The position numbers and the translations under genes were made by a program. From Pseudosulfitobacter pseudonitzschiae (GTDB taxonomy: Bacteria > Pseudomonadota > Alphaproteobacteria > Rhodobacterales > Rhodobacteraceae), in assembly GCF_002222635.1 (NCBI RefSeq), contig NZ_CP022422.1:28795-92794 (forward strand): DNA of 64,000 nt. The letters run 5' to 3'. The notes under the pieces were generated by a model. That model was given only the letters and a program-made list of their open reading frames with translations. It had not been told where the DNA came from and ran no database searches. The number at the start of each line of letters is the position of its first letter. The stretch's first letter is position 1. Shown here one piece after another: positions 16,453 to 25,170 of this stretch.

Positions 16453-17650
16453 GAGTTTCACCGACGAAGATGATGCCCTCCTTGCTGAGCTTGGCGTCGA
16501 GGTCGAAGTCAAGAAGCAGCTCAGCCGCACACCACGCGAAGAACGCATCGTCGCAGGTTTTGAGGAAATCTCGCGATTTGCAGAGGAGCATGGCCAGCCT
16601 CCCCAACACGGGGAGGATCTTGATATCTTTGAACGCCTCTACGCCGTGCGTCTTGATCGGATCCGCGACTTGCAGGAGTGCCGCGATCTCCTTGCCCCAC
16701 TGGACGAGCAAGGTCTTCTTGCAGAAACCTTTGCGGCCTCAACGTCGGGCGCCGAAGATCTAGAAGACGATGCCCTGCTCGCTGAGTTGGGCGTAGAAGT
16801 AGCCAAGTCACCACTCACAGAATTGAAGCATGTCCGCTCTACAGCCGAGAAAAAGGCCGCCGACGAGGTCGCCAATCGCGAAAAATGCGAAGATTTTTCG
16901 AAGTTCAAGCCATTGTTCGAGATGGTCCAGAAAGAACTGGATAGCGGTTTGCGGGAGACCCGCCCTTTCGAGATGAAAGCCGAGATTGAGAAGGGCCGCT
17001 TTTTCATCGTCGGCGGTCAGAAAGCCTATGTTACTGAAAAGGGTGAGACCATCACGAATGAGCAAGGTCGTACCGATGCTCGTCTGCGGGTGATTTTTGA
17101 CAACGGCACCGAGAGCAACATGCTGATGCGCTCGCTCCAGCGCGCGTTGAACAAGGACGGCGCGGGACGCCGAATCACTGACCCATCGGCAGGCCCACTT
17201 TTTTCGGACCAGACAATCGATGGTGATGAGGCGAGCGGGATCATTTATGTGCTTCGCAGCAAATCCGATCATCCACTCGTCACGGAAAACCGGGAACTGG
17301 TGCACAAGATCGGCGTTACCAATATGAGCGTCGAGAAGCGGATCGCCGGCGCGCAGTTGCAGCCGACGTTTCTGATGGCGAATGTCGAGGTGGTCGCGAC
17401 ATACGAGCTCTACAACATCAATCGGTCCAAGTTGGAGAACCTGATCCACCGCATTTTCGAACCTGCACGGCTCGAGATCGAGATCATGGATCGCTTTGGA
17501 AGGCCTGTGGTCCCGCGAGAATGGTTCCTCGTTCCTCTCTTTGTAATCAACGACGCTGTCGAAAAGATCAGGGACGGCACAATAACGGGCTATCACTATG
17601 ATCCCCGCGCTGCCGGACTCAAACGGATTTCGGGGGAGATGCCGCAATAG
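16445..17650 (+). CDS. GIY-YIG (T5orf172-like) nuclease
   Basis: A 401-residue protein with a C-terminal GIY-YIG domain. GIIYVLRS at about 265-272 is the GIY strand, HKIGVTN at 287-293 the YIG strand, followed by the Arg of SVEKRI and the Glu/His of KLENLIHRIF, all expected for an active T5orf172/Mug113 nuclease. The N-terminus carries a repeated peptide, DDALLAELGVEV, about 90 residues apart, the first at the extreme start; it may be a docking motif. The helical middle probably contacts the helicase, whose gene overlaps by eight bases. It is the only clear nuclease of the operon besides the PIN toxin. Confidence 0.88.
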   Translation: MAKSFTDEDDALLAELGVEVEVKKQLSRTPREERIVAGFEEISRFAEEHGQPPQHGEDLDIFERLYAVRLDRIRDLQECRDLLAPLDEQGLLAETFAASTSGAEDLEDDALLAELGVEVAKSPLTELKHVRSTAEKKAADEVANREKCEDFSKFKPLFEMVQKELDSGLRETRPFEMKAEIEKGRFFIVGGQKAYVTEKGETITNEQGRTDARLRVIFDNGTESNMLMRSLQRALNKDGAGRRITDPSAGPLFSDQTIDGDEASGIIYVLRSKSDHPLVTENRELVHKIGVTNMSVEKRIAGAQLQPTFLMANVEVVATYELYNINRSKLENLIHRIFEPARLEIEIMDRFGRPVVPREWFLVPLFVINDAVEKIRDGTITGYHYDPRAAGLKRISGEMPQ

Positions 17651-17665
17651 ATGCTGCGTGACACT

Positions 17666-17842
17666 CTATGGCACCTCGACCAGCGGGATGCATGGATCGG
17701 AGAAGGATTGCGCTTGAACTCGCGGAATATGGTCGAGCGCCATCACGTTCACCGGCACCCCAGCGTACCGCCAACCTTCTATCTTGCGCCTTTTGTTTTC
17801 TAACAAGAGTCGCAGTCGGGGGTAGCGCGCACCCGCGTACAT
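17666..17842 (-). CDS. 58-aa frame, possible gene fragment
   Basis: In the 315-base gap between the nuclease gene and the TetR gene, the minus strand is open for 58 codons from an ATG at 17842. The product is basic at first (RLRLLLENKRRKIEGWRYAG) and ends PCIPLVEVP. It has no recognisable ribosome site and no known family; it looks like the C-terminal end of a lost gene. The rest of the gap (17843-17964) is AT-rich with no feature I can name. Confidence 0.25.
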   Translation of the reverse strand: MYAGARYPRLRLLLENKRRKIEGWRYAGVPVNVMALDHIPRVQAQSFSDPCIPLVEVP

Positions 17843-17964
17843 GATAGATTCGCATAATGAAGTTTATGTTAATTATGAAAGTGCTCCTTCAAAAATCCGA
17901 GAGTCCATCTTATGTTAAATCTTTAATAAAATCGGCGCTGTTTGAATAGGCAACAAATTTAGAA

Positions 17965-18585
17965 TCAAGTATTCTTCGCACCCACGCCATGGATGATTAG
18001 TTCCAGCATTTCATCTGCAATACTCTCTGGGTTAAGCGGCCCTTTCGGATTATACCAGATCGGCATCTGGTTGAAGGCCGAAAAAAGCACATGTGCGAGG
18101 CGCTTTGAGTCGCAATCGCGGATAGAACCGTCTTTGATCCCTTCTGCGATAATACTTTCAAGAAAATTCTGACCGTCTATCATTGTCTGACGCAAATTCT
18201 TCTGATTTTCTCCGGTCAGATTGCGCCGCGCTTCGCGCATCAAGGCAGAGCCGAATTCGCTCACAACCATGTTCGCATAGACTCTAAAGAATACGCGGAT
18301 ACGATCAAGCCCGTTACCCTGAACTTCCTTTGCCGATGTGAAGCATAGCTCGACCCGCTCCAGCGAGATGCGGGCGCATTGCATCAGGATATCTTCTTTG
18401 TTTTTGGCGTAATAATAAAGCGCGGGCTTGGTGACTGCGAGTGCCGCTGCGATGTCATCCATCGATGTCTGTTTGTATCCGACTGTTGAAAACGAATGCG
18501 CGGCCAGATTGAGCATGGCCCGCCGTTTCAGCTTTTGCTGGCCTTTGGCATCTTTGGTTTTTTTGTGCCAATGGATTCTAGTCAA
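17965..18585 (-). CDS. TetR-family regulator
   Basis: A 206-residue repressor read from a TTG at 18585 preceded by GAAAGAG; a longer frame exists but would run into the hairpin and the preceding gene. The N-terminal helix-turn-helix (about residues 25-65) contains SFSTVGYKQTSMDDIAAALAVTKPALYYYAKNKED, split here only by position, typical of TetR/AcrR. The C-terminal domain is a helical ligand-binding TetR_C type with YNPKGPLNPE. It is the last gene of the leftward catabolic operon, so it probably senses an acyl-CoA and represses the operon through the palindrome at 30271-30288. Confidence 0.9.
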   Translation of the reverse strand: MTRIHWHKKTKDAKGQQKLKRRAMLNLAAHSFSTVGYKQTSMDDIAAALAVTKPALYYYAKNKEDILMQCARISLERVELCFTSAKEVQGNGLDRIRVFFRVYANMVVSEFGSALMREARRNLTGENQKNLRQTMIDGQNFLESIIAEGIKDGSIRDCDSKRLAHVLFSAFNQMPIWYNPKGPLNPESIADEMLELIIHGVGAKNT

Positions 18586-18605
18586 AGCTACTCTTTCAAA
18601 ACCAA

Positions 18606-18629
18606 CGGGCGGAACCGAAGCACCGCCCG
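18606..18629 (-). terminator. hairpin between binding-protein and TetR genes
   Basis: On the minus strand CGGGCGG and CCGCCCG form a perfect seven-base GC stem with a ten-base loop, followed by TTGGTTTTG. It lies between the solute-binding protein stop and the TetR start and may reduce read-through into the regulator or stabilise the upstream mRNA end. Confidence 0.5.
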
Positions 18630-18646
18630 CATTTATCACTGACAGA

Positions 18647-19810
18647 TTAGTAGTCGAGCCCGCGGGCCGCAATAGTCCATTTACCGTCTTCGACTTTTGC
18701 CATAATCAGACTTTCGATGCCCTGATGGTCTTCCGGGCCAAAGCTGACCGACTGGCCGCCGATCGGATCAACATAGCTAGTGATCGCTTCGGTTGCGGCC
18801 AGAAATCCTTCGGTCGTCAGATCGCGACCAGCAGCTTCGAGCGCCACGGCAATCAGGTCGATGAAAACGTAACCAAGCTGCGCTTGTGGGGCCATCTTTT
18901 CACCGTAAATTTCGCTGTAACTCTCCAGGATACGTTTTGCTTCCCCTTCGGAGTCTCCTGCGTTCGCAAAAACAAAAGGCGATACCAGATATAGACCATC
19001 CATCGCGCCATCAGCGGCAGTCGCAACTGCATCCATATAGGACACCATTCCAGTCACGAAAGTCGGTTCAAAACCAAGCTTTTTAGATGTTGCAACAACT
19101 AGAATTGTATCGCGCACCCCACCCGCCAGAAACACGATATCGCAACCGGCGTTTTTCAATGTGGTTACAGACGAGAGCATATCGGATTCGGTTGCCGAAT
19201 GCTCCGTTTTGGCCGCGACTTTCATGTCATACTCTGCCAATTGCTGCGTGACGCCAAGCGCCATTGATTCACCAGCTTCATTTGCGAGTTGCGCAATGCA
19301 GGGTGTTGAGAAATCACCATTTTCCTTGAAGTATGCAACGCCCGCGCGAAACTGGTCTGTATAGCTGCGAAAAAATGCGTATTTCATCGGATCCAATGGT
19401 TCATACATCTCGACCTCGGCCGACATCGGGAACATGTTGGGAATTCCCGCTTCAATTTGTTGCGGCATGATCGCTAGGTTCATCGGTGTGCCAAGCGCGC
19501 CAACCATCGCAAAAATCTGGTCGCGGCGCATCAGTTTGTTTGCAACCTGAATCGCGCGGGGCACCTGATATTGCGTGTCCTCGATTATAATCTCAAGCTG
19601 GCGACCGTGAATGCCGCCCGCCGCATTGATCTCGTCCACGCGCATGCGCAGGCCATTCGCCTCGGGCACACCCCAGACTGCCAACGGCCCGCTTAGGTCC
19701 GTATAGGTGCCAAGCGTGATCATGTCGTCGGTCACGCCCTGCAGCCCCTCGGCCATCGCGCCGGTGGCTGTCATTGCGGTAAACGCAAGTGCTGTTGCTA
19801 GTTTCTTCAT
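18647..19810 (-). CDS. Liv-type periplasmic solute-binding protein
   Basis: A 387-residue ABC substrate-binding protein of the Peripl_BP_6 (LivJ-like) family. ATG 19810 follows AGGGAGAGACC and gives a signal peptide ending ATGAMAEG. Mature features are ITLGTYTDLSGPLAVWG, INAAGGIHGRQLEIIIEDTQ and LGTPMNLAIMP, the usual two-lobe fold. It delivers a substrate to the LivHMGF permease encoded upstream in the same operon. Such proteins bind amino acids, but also aromatic and fatty or cyclic acids. The surrounding acyl-CoA enzymes point to a carboxylic acid. It lies 20 bases after the acyl-CoA synthetase gene. Confidence 0.92.
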   Translation of the reverse strand: MKKLATALAFTAMTATGAMAEGLQGVTDDMITLGTYTDLSGPLAVWGVPEANGLRMRVDEINAAGGIHGRQLEIIIEDTQYQVPRAIQVANKLMRRDQIFAMVGALGTPMNLAIMPQQIEAGIPNMFPMSAEVEMYEPLDPMKYAFFRSYTDQFRAGVAYFKENGDFSTPCIAQLANEAGESMALGVTQQLAEYDMKVAAKTEHSATESDMLSSVTTLKNAGCDIVFLAGGVRDTILVVATSKKLGFEPTFVTGMVSYMDAVATAADGAMDGLYLVSPFVFANAGDSEGEAKRILESYSEIYGEKMAPQAQLGYVFIDLIAVALEAAGRDLTTEGFLAATEAITSYVDPIGGQSVSFGPEDHQGIESLIMAKVEDGKWTIAARGLDY

Positions 19811-19830
19811 TGGTCTCTCCCTTTGGTGTT

Positions 19831-21678
19831 TCAATACATCGTTTCGATCAGGTCTTTGTATTTGCGCTCGATCTCGTTGCGCTTAAGCTTCATCGTCGGA
19901 GTCAGCTCGTCGTCTTCGGCTGTCAAAAGTACGTCGATCAGCCGGAATTTCTTTACCTGCTCGACCGGCGCGAAACCGCTGTTCGCCTGTTCCACCTCGC
20001 CTTCGATCAAGTCCTGGATTTGGGTGTTTGCGCACAGGGATTTGTAGTTGGAAAACGGGATACGCTTTTCCTGCGCGTATTTTTCAACGTTTTCGTGGTC
20101 GATCATGATCAGCACGCTCAGGTATTTGCGCTTGTCCCCGATGATCACCGCATCAGAAATATAGGGCGAGAATTTGAGCTCGTTTTCCAACTGCGAAGGC
20201 GTAATGTTCTTGCCGCCTGCGGTGATGATGATGTCCTTCTTGCGGTCCAGAATAGTTAGGTCACCATTGGCATCCATCGTCCCAACATCACCCGTATAGA
20301 CCCAGCCATCGACCACGGTTTCCGCCGTCTTTTCAGGCTGGTTCAGATAACCCGAAAAATTGCTGGATGAGCGAATGAGGATTTCACCGTCATCGGCCAG
20401 TTTCGCTTCGACATTGCGCATTGCCCGGCCGATGGAACCGATCGGTGATCTGCCCGGTATGGTTGCAGTCACAATGCCGGTTTCGGTCTGGCCATATGCC
20501 TCTTGTACTGTCACCCCAAGGGCATTGAACCAGCTGAGCAGTCGGGCTGAAATCGGTGCCGCACCCGATACGATCGTATGCGCGCGCGCCAGTCCCAGTT
20601 CGACCCTGATATTTCGAAGCACCAGAAAGTCCAGCACCTTATGCCTAAGCCTAAGCATCGTCGGCACAGATTTTCCCGCAGCAATCAATGCCTCCCTGCG
20701 TCCAGCCGTTTTCAGGGCTTGGTCATAGGCAAACCGGCCAAATGCGGTGGCATCATTCATCACAAAATTGATACGGGAATAGAATTTTTCCCACACGCGC
20801 GGCACCGCAAAGATGAATGTTGGCGCGACTTCCTGAATGTCAGCGGCAAATGTATCGCCGCTTTCCGCGATGTTGATGGTTATGCCGTGACGGATCGGCA
20901 CGCAGACAGACAGGATCCGTTCGGCCGCGTGACACAGCGGCAGGAACGTCAAAACTTCATCGCCCGGTCCGAGCGGCAATTCGGGGTAATTATCCGATTG
21001 CGCTAGAAAGAAGCGGTGCGACATCGCGGCACCTTTGGGAGCACCGGTTGTGCCGGACGTATAGATCAGCGTTGCGATATCTTCGGGATCGCCCGCATCA
21101 ACGCGGCGCTCAAATTCAACGCTCAGTTCTTCGATTTTAGCGTCCGACAGTGCGAGAAATTCTTCCCAGCCTATGACTTTGTCATGCTGGAAACTGCGCA
21201 ACCCTTCCATATCAAATACGATAACTTTTTCGAGATGATCAAGCTGGTCCTCCACACCCAGATACTTATCTAGCTGCTCTTCATCCTCAACGAATAGCAC
21301 CTTCGCTCCGCTATCGTTCAACTGATAGGCAACTTGCTTTTCCTGCAAAGTAGGATATAGCCCGTGAGTCGTGGCCCCGATGCACTGGATGCCAAGGTCG
21401 GCAAACACCCACTCCTTGTTGTCTTCACTAATGATCGCGGCCACGTCACCTTCACGGTAGCCCAACGCCATAAGTGAACACCCGACCCTGCGCGCGGATG
21501 CGTAATAGTCCAGCCAGCTGAATTCTTTCCAGATGCCGAAATCCTTTTCGCGGATTGCGATTTTGTTGCCGAACTTCTTGCAGTTCTGCCGGAACAGTTT
21601 GGAGAACGTGTCACAGCCGTCAATCTGGACCGGCGGCGGCGTCCATCCTGCGGTGGATTGGTCTTGCATTGTGTTCAT
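19831..21678 (-). CDS. long-chain acyl-CoA synthetase (AMP-forming, COG1022 type)
   Basis: A 615-residue AMP-dependent ligase that activates a carboxylic acid to its CoA thioester. The P-loop is LIYTSGTTGAPKGAAMSH; further motifs are AYGQTETG, GWVYTGDVG and the linker ILDRKKDIIITAGGKNITP. The length and the gate-type region match FAA1/FadD15-like enzymes rather than FadD. The chosen ATG at 21678 overlaps the LivF stop (ATGA); a GTG six bases upstream is possible. Being inside the transporter operon, it likely traps the imported acid as its CoA ester. Confidence 0.93.
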   Translation of the reverse strand: MNTMQDQSTAGWTPPPVQIDGCDTFSKLFRQNCKKFGNKIAIREKDFGIWKEFSWLDYYASARRVGCSLMALGYREGDVAAIISEDNKEWVFADLGIQCIGATTHGLYPTLQEKQVAYQLNDSGAKVLFVEDEEQLDKYLGVEDQLDHLEKVIVFDMEGLRSFQHDKVIGWEEFLALSDAKIEELSVEFERRVDAGDPEDIATLIYTSGTTGAPKGAAMSHRFFLAQSDNYPELPLGPGDEVLTFLPLCHAAERILSVCVPIRHGITINIAESGDTFAADIQEVAPTFIFAVPRVWEKFYSRINFVMNDATAFGRFAYDQALKTAGRREALIAAGKSVPTMLRLRHKVLDFLVLRNIRVELGLARAHTIVSGAAPISARLLSWFNALGVTVQEAYGQTETGIVTATIPGRSPIGSIGRAMRNVEAKLADDGEILIRSSSNFSGYLNQPEKTAETVVDGWVYTGDVGTMDANGDLTILDRKKDIIITAGGKNITPSQLENELKFSPYISDAVIIGDKRKYLSVLIMIDHENVEKYAQEKRIPFSNYKSLCANTQIQDLIEGEVEQANSGFAPVEQVKKFRLIDVLLTAEDDELTPTMKLKRNEIERKYKDLIETMY

Positions 21679-22445
21679 CGCCACGTCTTTCTTGCTTTCC
21701 AGCGGCGGTCGCCGCGCGCACTTTCTGCTTTGATGCCAAGGTAGAATTCGCGAATGTCAGCACTTTTCATGAGAACGTCGCGTTCACCTTCCATAACGAT
21801 CCGGCCGGTTTCAAGGACGTACCCGAAATCGGCGGCCGGCAGCGCAACACTGGCGTTCTGTTCAACCAGCAACATGGTCACGCCTTCTTCGACGTTGATC
21901 CGTTTGATGATCTGGAAAATCTCGGAAATCAGGAGCGGTGACAGGCCCAGCGACGGCTCGTCCAGCAACATCACGCGCGGACGCTGCATAAACGCGCGAC
22001 CCAAAGCCAACATCTGTTGTTGCCCGCCAGATAGATAGATCGCCTGCTTTTCCAGAAAGGTGCGCAGCACGGGAAACCAGCCCAGCACCTTTTCCAAGTC
22101 ACGCGCCACTTCATCGCGATCCTTGCGGCAATAGGCACCCATCATCAGGTTGTCCTTGACCGACAAGAGGGAAAACACTTCGCGCCCTTCGGGTGAATGG
22201 GCGATGCCGACGCGCGCGATGACATCTGGGTCAAGCGCGGTGATATCGCGCCCTTCAAATTCCACCTGCCCCTTGAACGGATCAAGCGCGCCGGAGATGG
22301 TTTTCAAAATCGTCGTTTTGCCCGCCCCATTGGAGCCCATGACCGTAACGACCGACCCTTCCTTGACCGTCAGGCTGATGCCGCGAATGGCCATCACCCT
22401 GCCATACATCGTTTCGACGTTGCTGGCGCGCAGTACCTCGGTCAT
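21675..22445 (-). CDS. livF: LivF-type ABC transporter ATPase (set 1)
   Basis: A 256-residue ATPase of the branched-chain amino-acid transporter class. Walker A GSNGAGKTT, signature LSGGQQQ and Walker B VMLLDEPSLGL are all present, followed by the switch His region replaced by VEQN, typical of LivF. Overlaps LivG by four bases. With LivG, LivM, LivH and the binding protein it forms a complete importer. Confidence 0.95.
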   Translation of the reverse strand: MTEVLRASNVETMYGRVMAIRGISLTVKEGSVVTVMGSNGAGKTTILKTISGALDPFKGQVEFEGRDITALDPDVIARVGIAHSPEGREVFSLLSVKDNLMMGAYCRKDRDEVARDLEKVLGWFPVLRTFLEKQAIYLSGGQQQMLALGRAFMQRPRVMLLDEPSLGLSPLLISEIFQIIKRINVEEGVTMLLVEQNASVALPAADFGYVLETGRIVMEGERDVLMKSADIREFYLGIKAESARGDRRWKARKTWR

Positions 22446-23209
22446 GCTGCCTGCCCTCCCAGATATGCCGCCTGAACATCGGGATCGCTTTGAACTTCGG
22501 ATGCGCTGCCGCTTGCAAGAAACCGGCCTTCGTTGATGGCCAGCACCATGTCCGAAACTTTGTTCACCAGTTTCATGTCGTGTTCGATCATAACAACGGT
22601 GACACCCAGGACCTCGCGGATATCTTCAATCACAAAAGCAGTATCGTCGGTTTCCTCGCTGGTCAGTCCGCTTGACGGTTCGTCCAGCAACAGGATCTTT
22701 GGCTCCGACACCAACGCGCGGGCCATTTCGGTCTTTTTGCGCACGCCATACGGCAAATCCGCAACCCGTGCATGACGGTAGCCTTCGAGATCAAGAAACT
22801 CGATTATTTCTTCGGCTTTGCGGCGGTGGGCCAGTTCCTGACGCATCTGCGAACGGGTAAAAAACAGCTCACTCAGAGGCCCGAATTTGCCGTGACGGAT
22901 GCGCCCGATCAGCAAGTTATCAAGCAATGACGCATGTTCGAACAGTTCGATATTCTGGAACGTCCGCGCAATGCCGTGGTTGATTACCTCATGGGATTTC
23001 GCTTTTCGCAGGCTTTTGCCGTTGAACCGGATGTCGCCTTGCGACGGATCGTAAATCCGGCAGATGAGGTTGAACACCGTGCTTTTGCCCGCGCCATTGG
23101 GGCCAATGATGGTGAACACCGACCCCGGTTCAACTGAAAAGCTCAAGCCATCCACCGCTTTCAAACCACCAAAGGAAAGCGATACGTTATCTATCTCCAA
23201 CCCGTTCAT
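22442..23209 (-). CDS. livG: LivG-type ABC transporter ATPase (set 1)
   Basis: A 255-residue ATPase with Walker A GPNGAGKST, a LivG-like insert containing ARTFQNIELF, and Walker B ILLLDEPSSGL followed by VVMIEHDM. The signature motif position reads ADLPYGVRKKTEMARAL, with the LSxGQ replaced by LPYGVRK, a common LivG variation. The C-terminal VQAAYLGG is typical of LivG. It overlaps both neighbours by ATGA and forms the ATPase heterodimer with LivF. Confidence 0.95.
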   Translation of the reverse strand: MNGLEIDNVSLSFGGLKAVDGLSFSVEPGSVFTIIGPNGAGKSTVFNLICRIYDPSQGDIRFNGKSLRKAKSHEVINHGIARTFQNIELFEHASLLDNLLIGRIRHGKFGPLSELFFTRSQMRQELAHRRKAEEIIEFLDLEGYRHARVADLPYGVRKKTEMARALVSEPKILLLDEPSSGLTSEETDDTAFVIEDIREVLGVTVVMIEHDMKLVNKVSDMVLAINEGRFLASGSASEVQSDPDVQAAYLGGQAA

Positions 23210-24285
23210 CTTAAACGCTCCGTTTTGAGGAATGTCTTCTGACGCTGGAAACTGCGCTTCTTGTACATCGGGAACACGTTGAAATAGTGATGGATCTTGG
23301 TCCAGCGTCCATAAAGTCCGTCAGGTTCGAACAGGATGAACCCCAGCAGGATCAGACCGAATGCAAGACTATCGAAACCGCCGGACGTGGCGACTGCACT
23401 GGGCAGCACGATCTTGACCCAGCTCAACACGGTTGGCAGCAGCACGATAAAGAACGCCCCAAAAACCGCGCCGTGGATGGTTCCGATCCCGCCGACGACG
23501 ATCATCAACAGCAGACGGATGGATTCCCCCATTCCGAAGGTTTCCGGCGTGATGTAGAAGAAGGCGTGCGCCAGCAGCCCGCCCGCGAGGCCCGCAAAAA
23601 CTGCCGAGATGAAGAACGCATATGCCTTGAAGAAGGCCACATTGGTTCCCAACGCCCGCGCCGACACTTCGGAGTCGCGGATCGCAATCATGGCGCGACC
23701 CGACCTTGTGCGTGTCAGGTTGCGAACGATCAGGATACAACCCACGAAGATGACAAAATTCAGCAGATAAACTTTCCAGCTTTCGTCGATGGCCAGCCCG
23801 AGAATATTGATTTCCGGCACCGAAAGGCCACGATGACCGCCTGTGAAATCGCCCGCACCACCGATGAGCCGTTCGGTCACAATCGCAATCGAAAGCGTGG
23901 CAATCGCCAGATACAGCCCGTGCATCTTTCCGCAGATCCGTCCGACGGCCAACCCGACCAGCCCAGCCACCAACGCCGCTATCGGCAGCGACAAAAGCCA
24001 CGGCACGCTGTAACGGGTCAGCAGGATCGTGTGAGTGTAGGCACCGATTGCGACAAACGCCGCCTGTCCGAAACTCACCTGCCCGGAAAATCCGGTCAGC
24101 ACCATTAGCCCGAGACCCGCGATAGCATAGATGAATACGAATGAGAGTTCATCCAGAAAATAGCCGTCCAGAAACAGCGGCGCGGCCAGTGCGATCGCGG
24201 CAAACAGCAGATACCAGAATGCCTGTCCACGGTCGCGGAAAAGCTGGATGTCCTGAACATAGGATTTGCGAAAAATTACGCGCAT
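23206..24285 (-). CDS. livM: LivM-type ABC permease (set 1)
   Basis: A 359-residue inner-membrane permease with about ten hydrophobic segments. The LivM signature GLNVLTGFSGQVSFG-like segment is read here as GLMVLTGFSGQVSFGQAAF, and VVGGIGTIHGAVFGAFF marks the C-terminal half, including the coupling loop near NLTRTRSGRAMIAIRDSE. The tail after the last helix is longer than usual (about 30 residues, basic). Three bases follow it to the next gene upstream, livH. Confidence 0.93.
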   Translation of the reverse strand: MRVIFRKSYVQDIQLFRDRGQAFWYLLFAAIALAAPLFLDGYFLDELSFVFIYAIAGLGLMVLTGFSGQVSFGQAAFVAIGAYTHTILLTRYSVPWLLSLPIAALVAGLVGLAVGRICGKMHGLYLAIATLSIAIVTERLIGGAGDFTGGHRGLSVPEINILGLAIDESWKVYLLNFVIFVGCILIVRNLTRTRSGRAMIAIRDSEVSARALGTNVAFFKAYAFFISAVFAGLAGGLLAHAFFYITPETFGMGESIRLLLMIVVGGIGTIHGAVFGAFFIVLLPTVLSWVKIVLPSAVATSGGFDSLAFGLILLGFILFEPDGLYGRWTKIHHYFNVFPMYKKRSFQRQKTFLKTERLR

Positions 24286-24288
24286 GGC

Positions 24289-25170
24289 TTAGACCTTCTT
24301 TGCATAAATTTGGGCCAGCAGGCCTTGCGGACGGATCAACAGCACAAGGAACATGATCAAGTAGGCACCAATTCCTTTGAGGGTCGGGAACATGATATCG
24401 AAAAACGGTTCCGTCACACCGATCAGCAAGCAACCGATCACCGCACCGGGGATGGAGCCGAAACCACCGACAATTGCCCCTGCAAATGCCTTGAACCCGA
24501 TAAAACCCATCTGCGTCGAAACCAACGTCATTGGCCCCAGGAGCAGTCCGGCAATCCCGCCAAAGATCGCGGACATTGCCCAGATCGAGGATGTCAGCCG
24601 TTTCACAGGAATACCCATGTAGAACGCTGCTAACTGGTTCAGGGACAACGCCTGCATGGCGACACCCTGCCGAGCGTAACGGAAAAACAGGTACAGCGCG
24701 CTGGCGACAACCGCGGTGACAACAATCGACAACACGCTGGCCCAAGAAATGATCACTGGGCCCAGTGTAAGATTGCCATCAACCGGAGCAGGCAACGAAT
24801 AGTTGCCAAACCCCCAAATTATCCCTGCAACCGCCCTGAGCGCGATACCCAATGCCAGCGTCAGGATAAAGACAGTGAACACCGGCTGGCCCGTCAGGCG
24901 CCGCACCACAAGCGCTTCGACGCCGTAGCCGAATGCGCCCATGAAGACCAATGTCAACATCGCACCCAGCCAGTAGGGCATCCCCATCAGCACGATGAAC
25001 TGATACCCGACAAATGCCCCCAGCATCATGAATTCGCCTTGGGCAAAATTCACCTGCTCAGTCGCCTTATACACAAGCACCAGACCAATCGCGATCAGGC
25101 TATAAAGGCACCCTTGTGACAGGCCGACCACAAAAAGCTGCATCGCATCGGCAAAAGACAAGGCAGTCAT
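24289..25170 (-). CDS. livH: LivH-type ABC permease (set 1)
   Basis: A 293-residue inner-membrane permease with about eight hydrophobic helices. Signatures are GLVLVYKATEQVNFAQGEF near residue 27 and GGFGSIPGAVIG in the C-terminal half, as in LivH. It pairs with LivM. The gene overlaps the end of the CaiB-like gene by four bases, tying the transporter to the acyl-CoA enzymes in one transcript. Confidence 0.94.
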   Translation of the reverse strand: MTALSFADAMQLFVVGLSQGCLYSLIAIGLVLVYKATEQVNFAQGEFMMLGAFVGYQFIVLMGMPYWLGAMLTLVFMGAFGYGVEALVVRRLTGQPVFTVFILTLALGIALRAVAGIIWGFGNYSLPAPVDGNLTLGPVIISWASVLSIVVTAVVASALYLFFRYARQGVAMQALSLNQLAAFYMGIPVKRLTSSIWAMSAIFGGIAGLLLGPMTLVSTQMGFIGFKAFAGAIVGGFGSIPGAVIGCLLIGVTEPFFDIMFPTLKGIGAYLIMFLVLLIRPQGLLAQIYAKKV

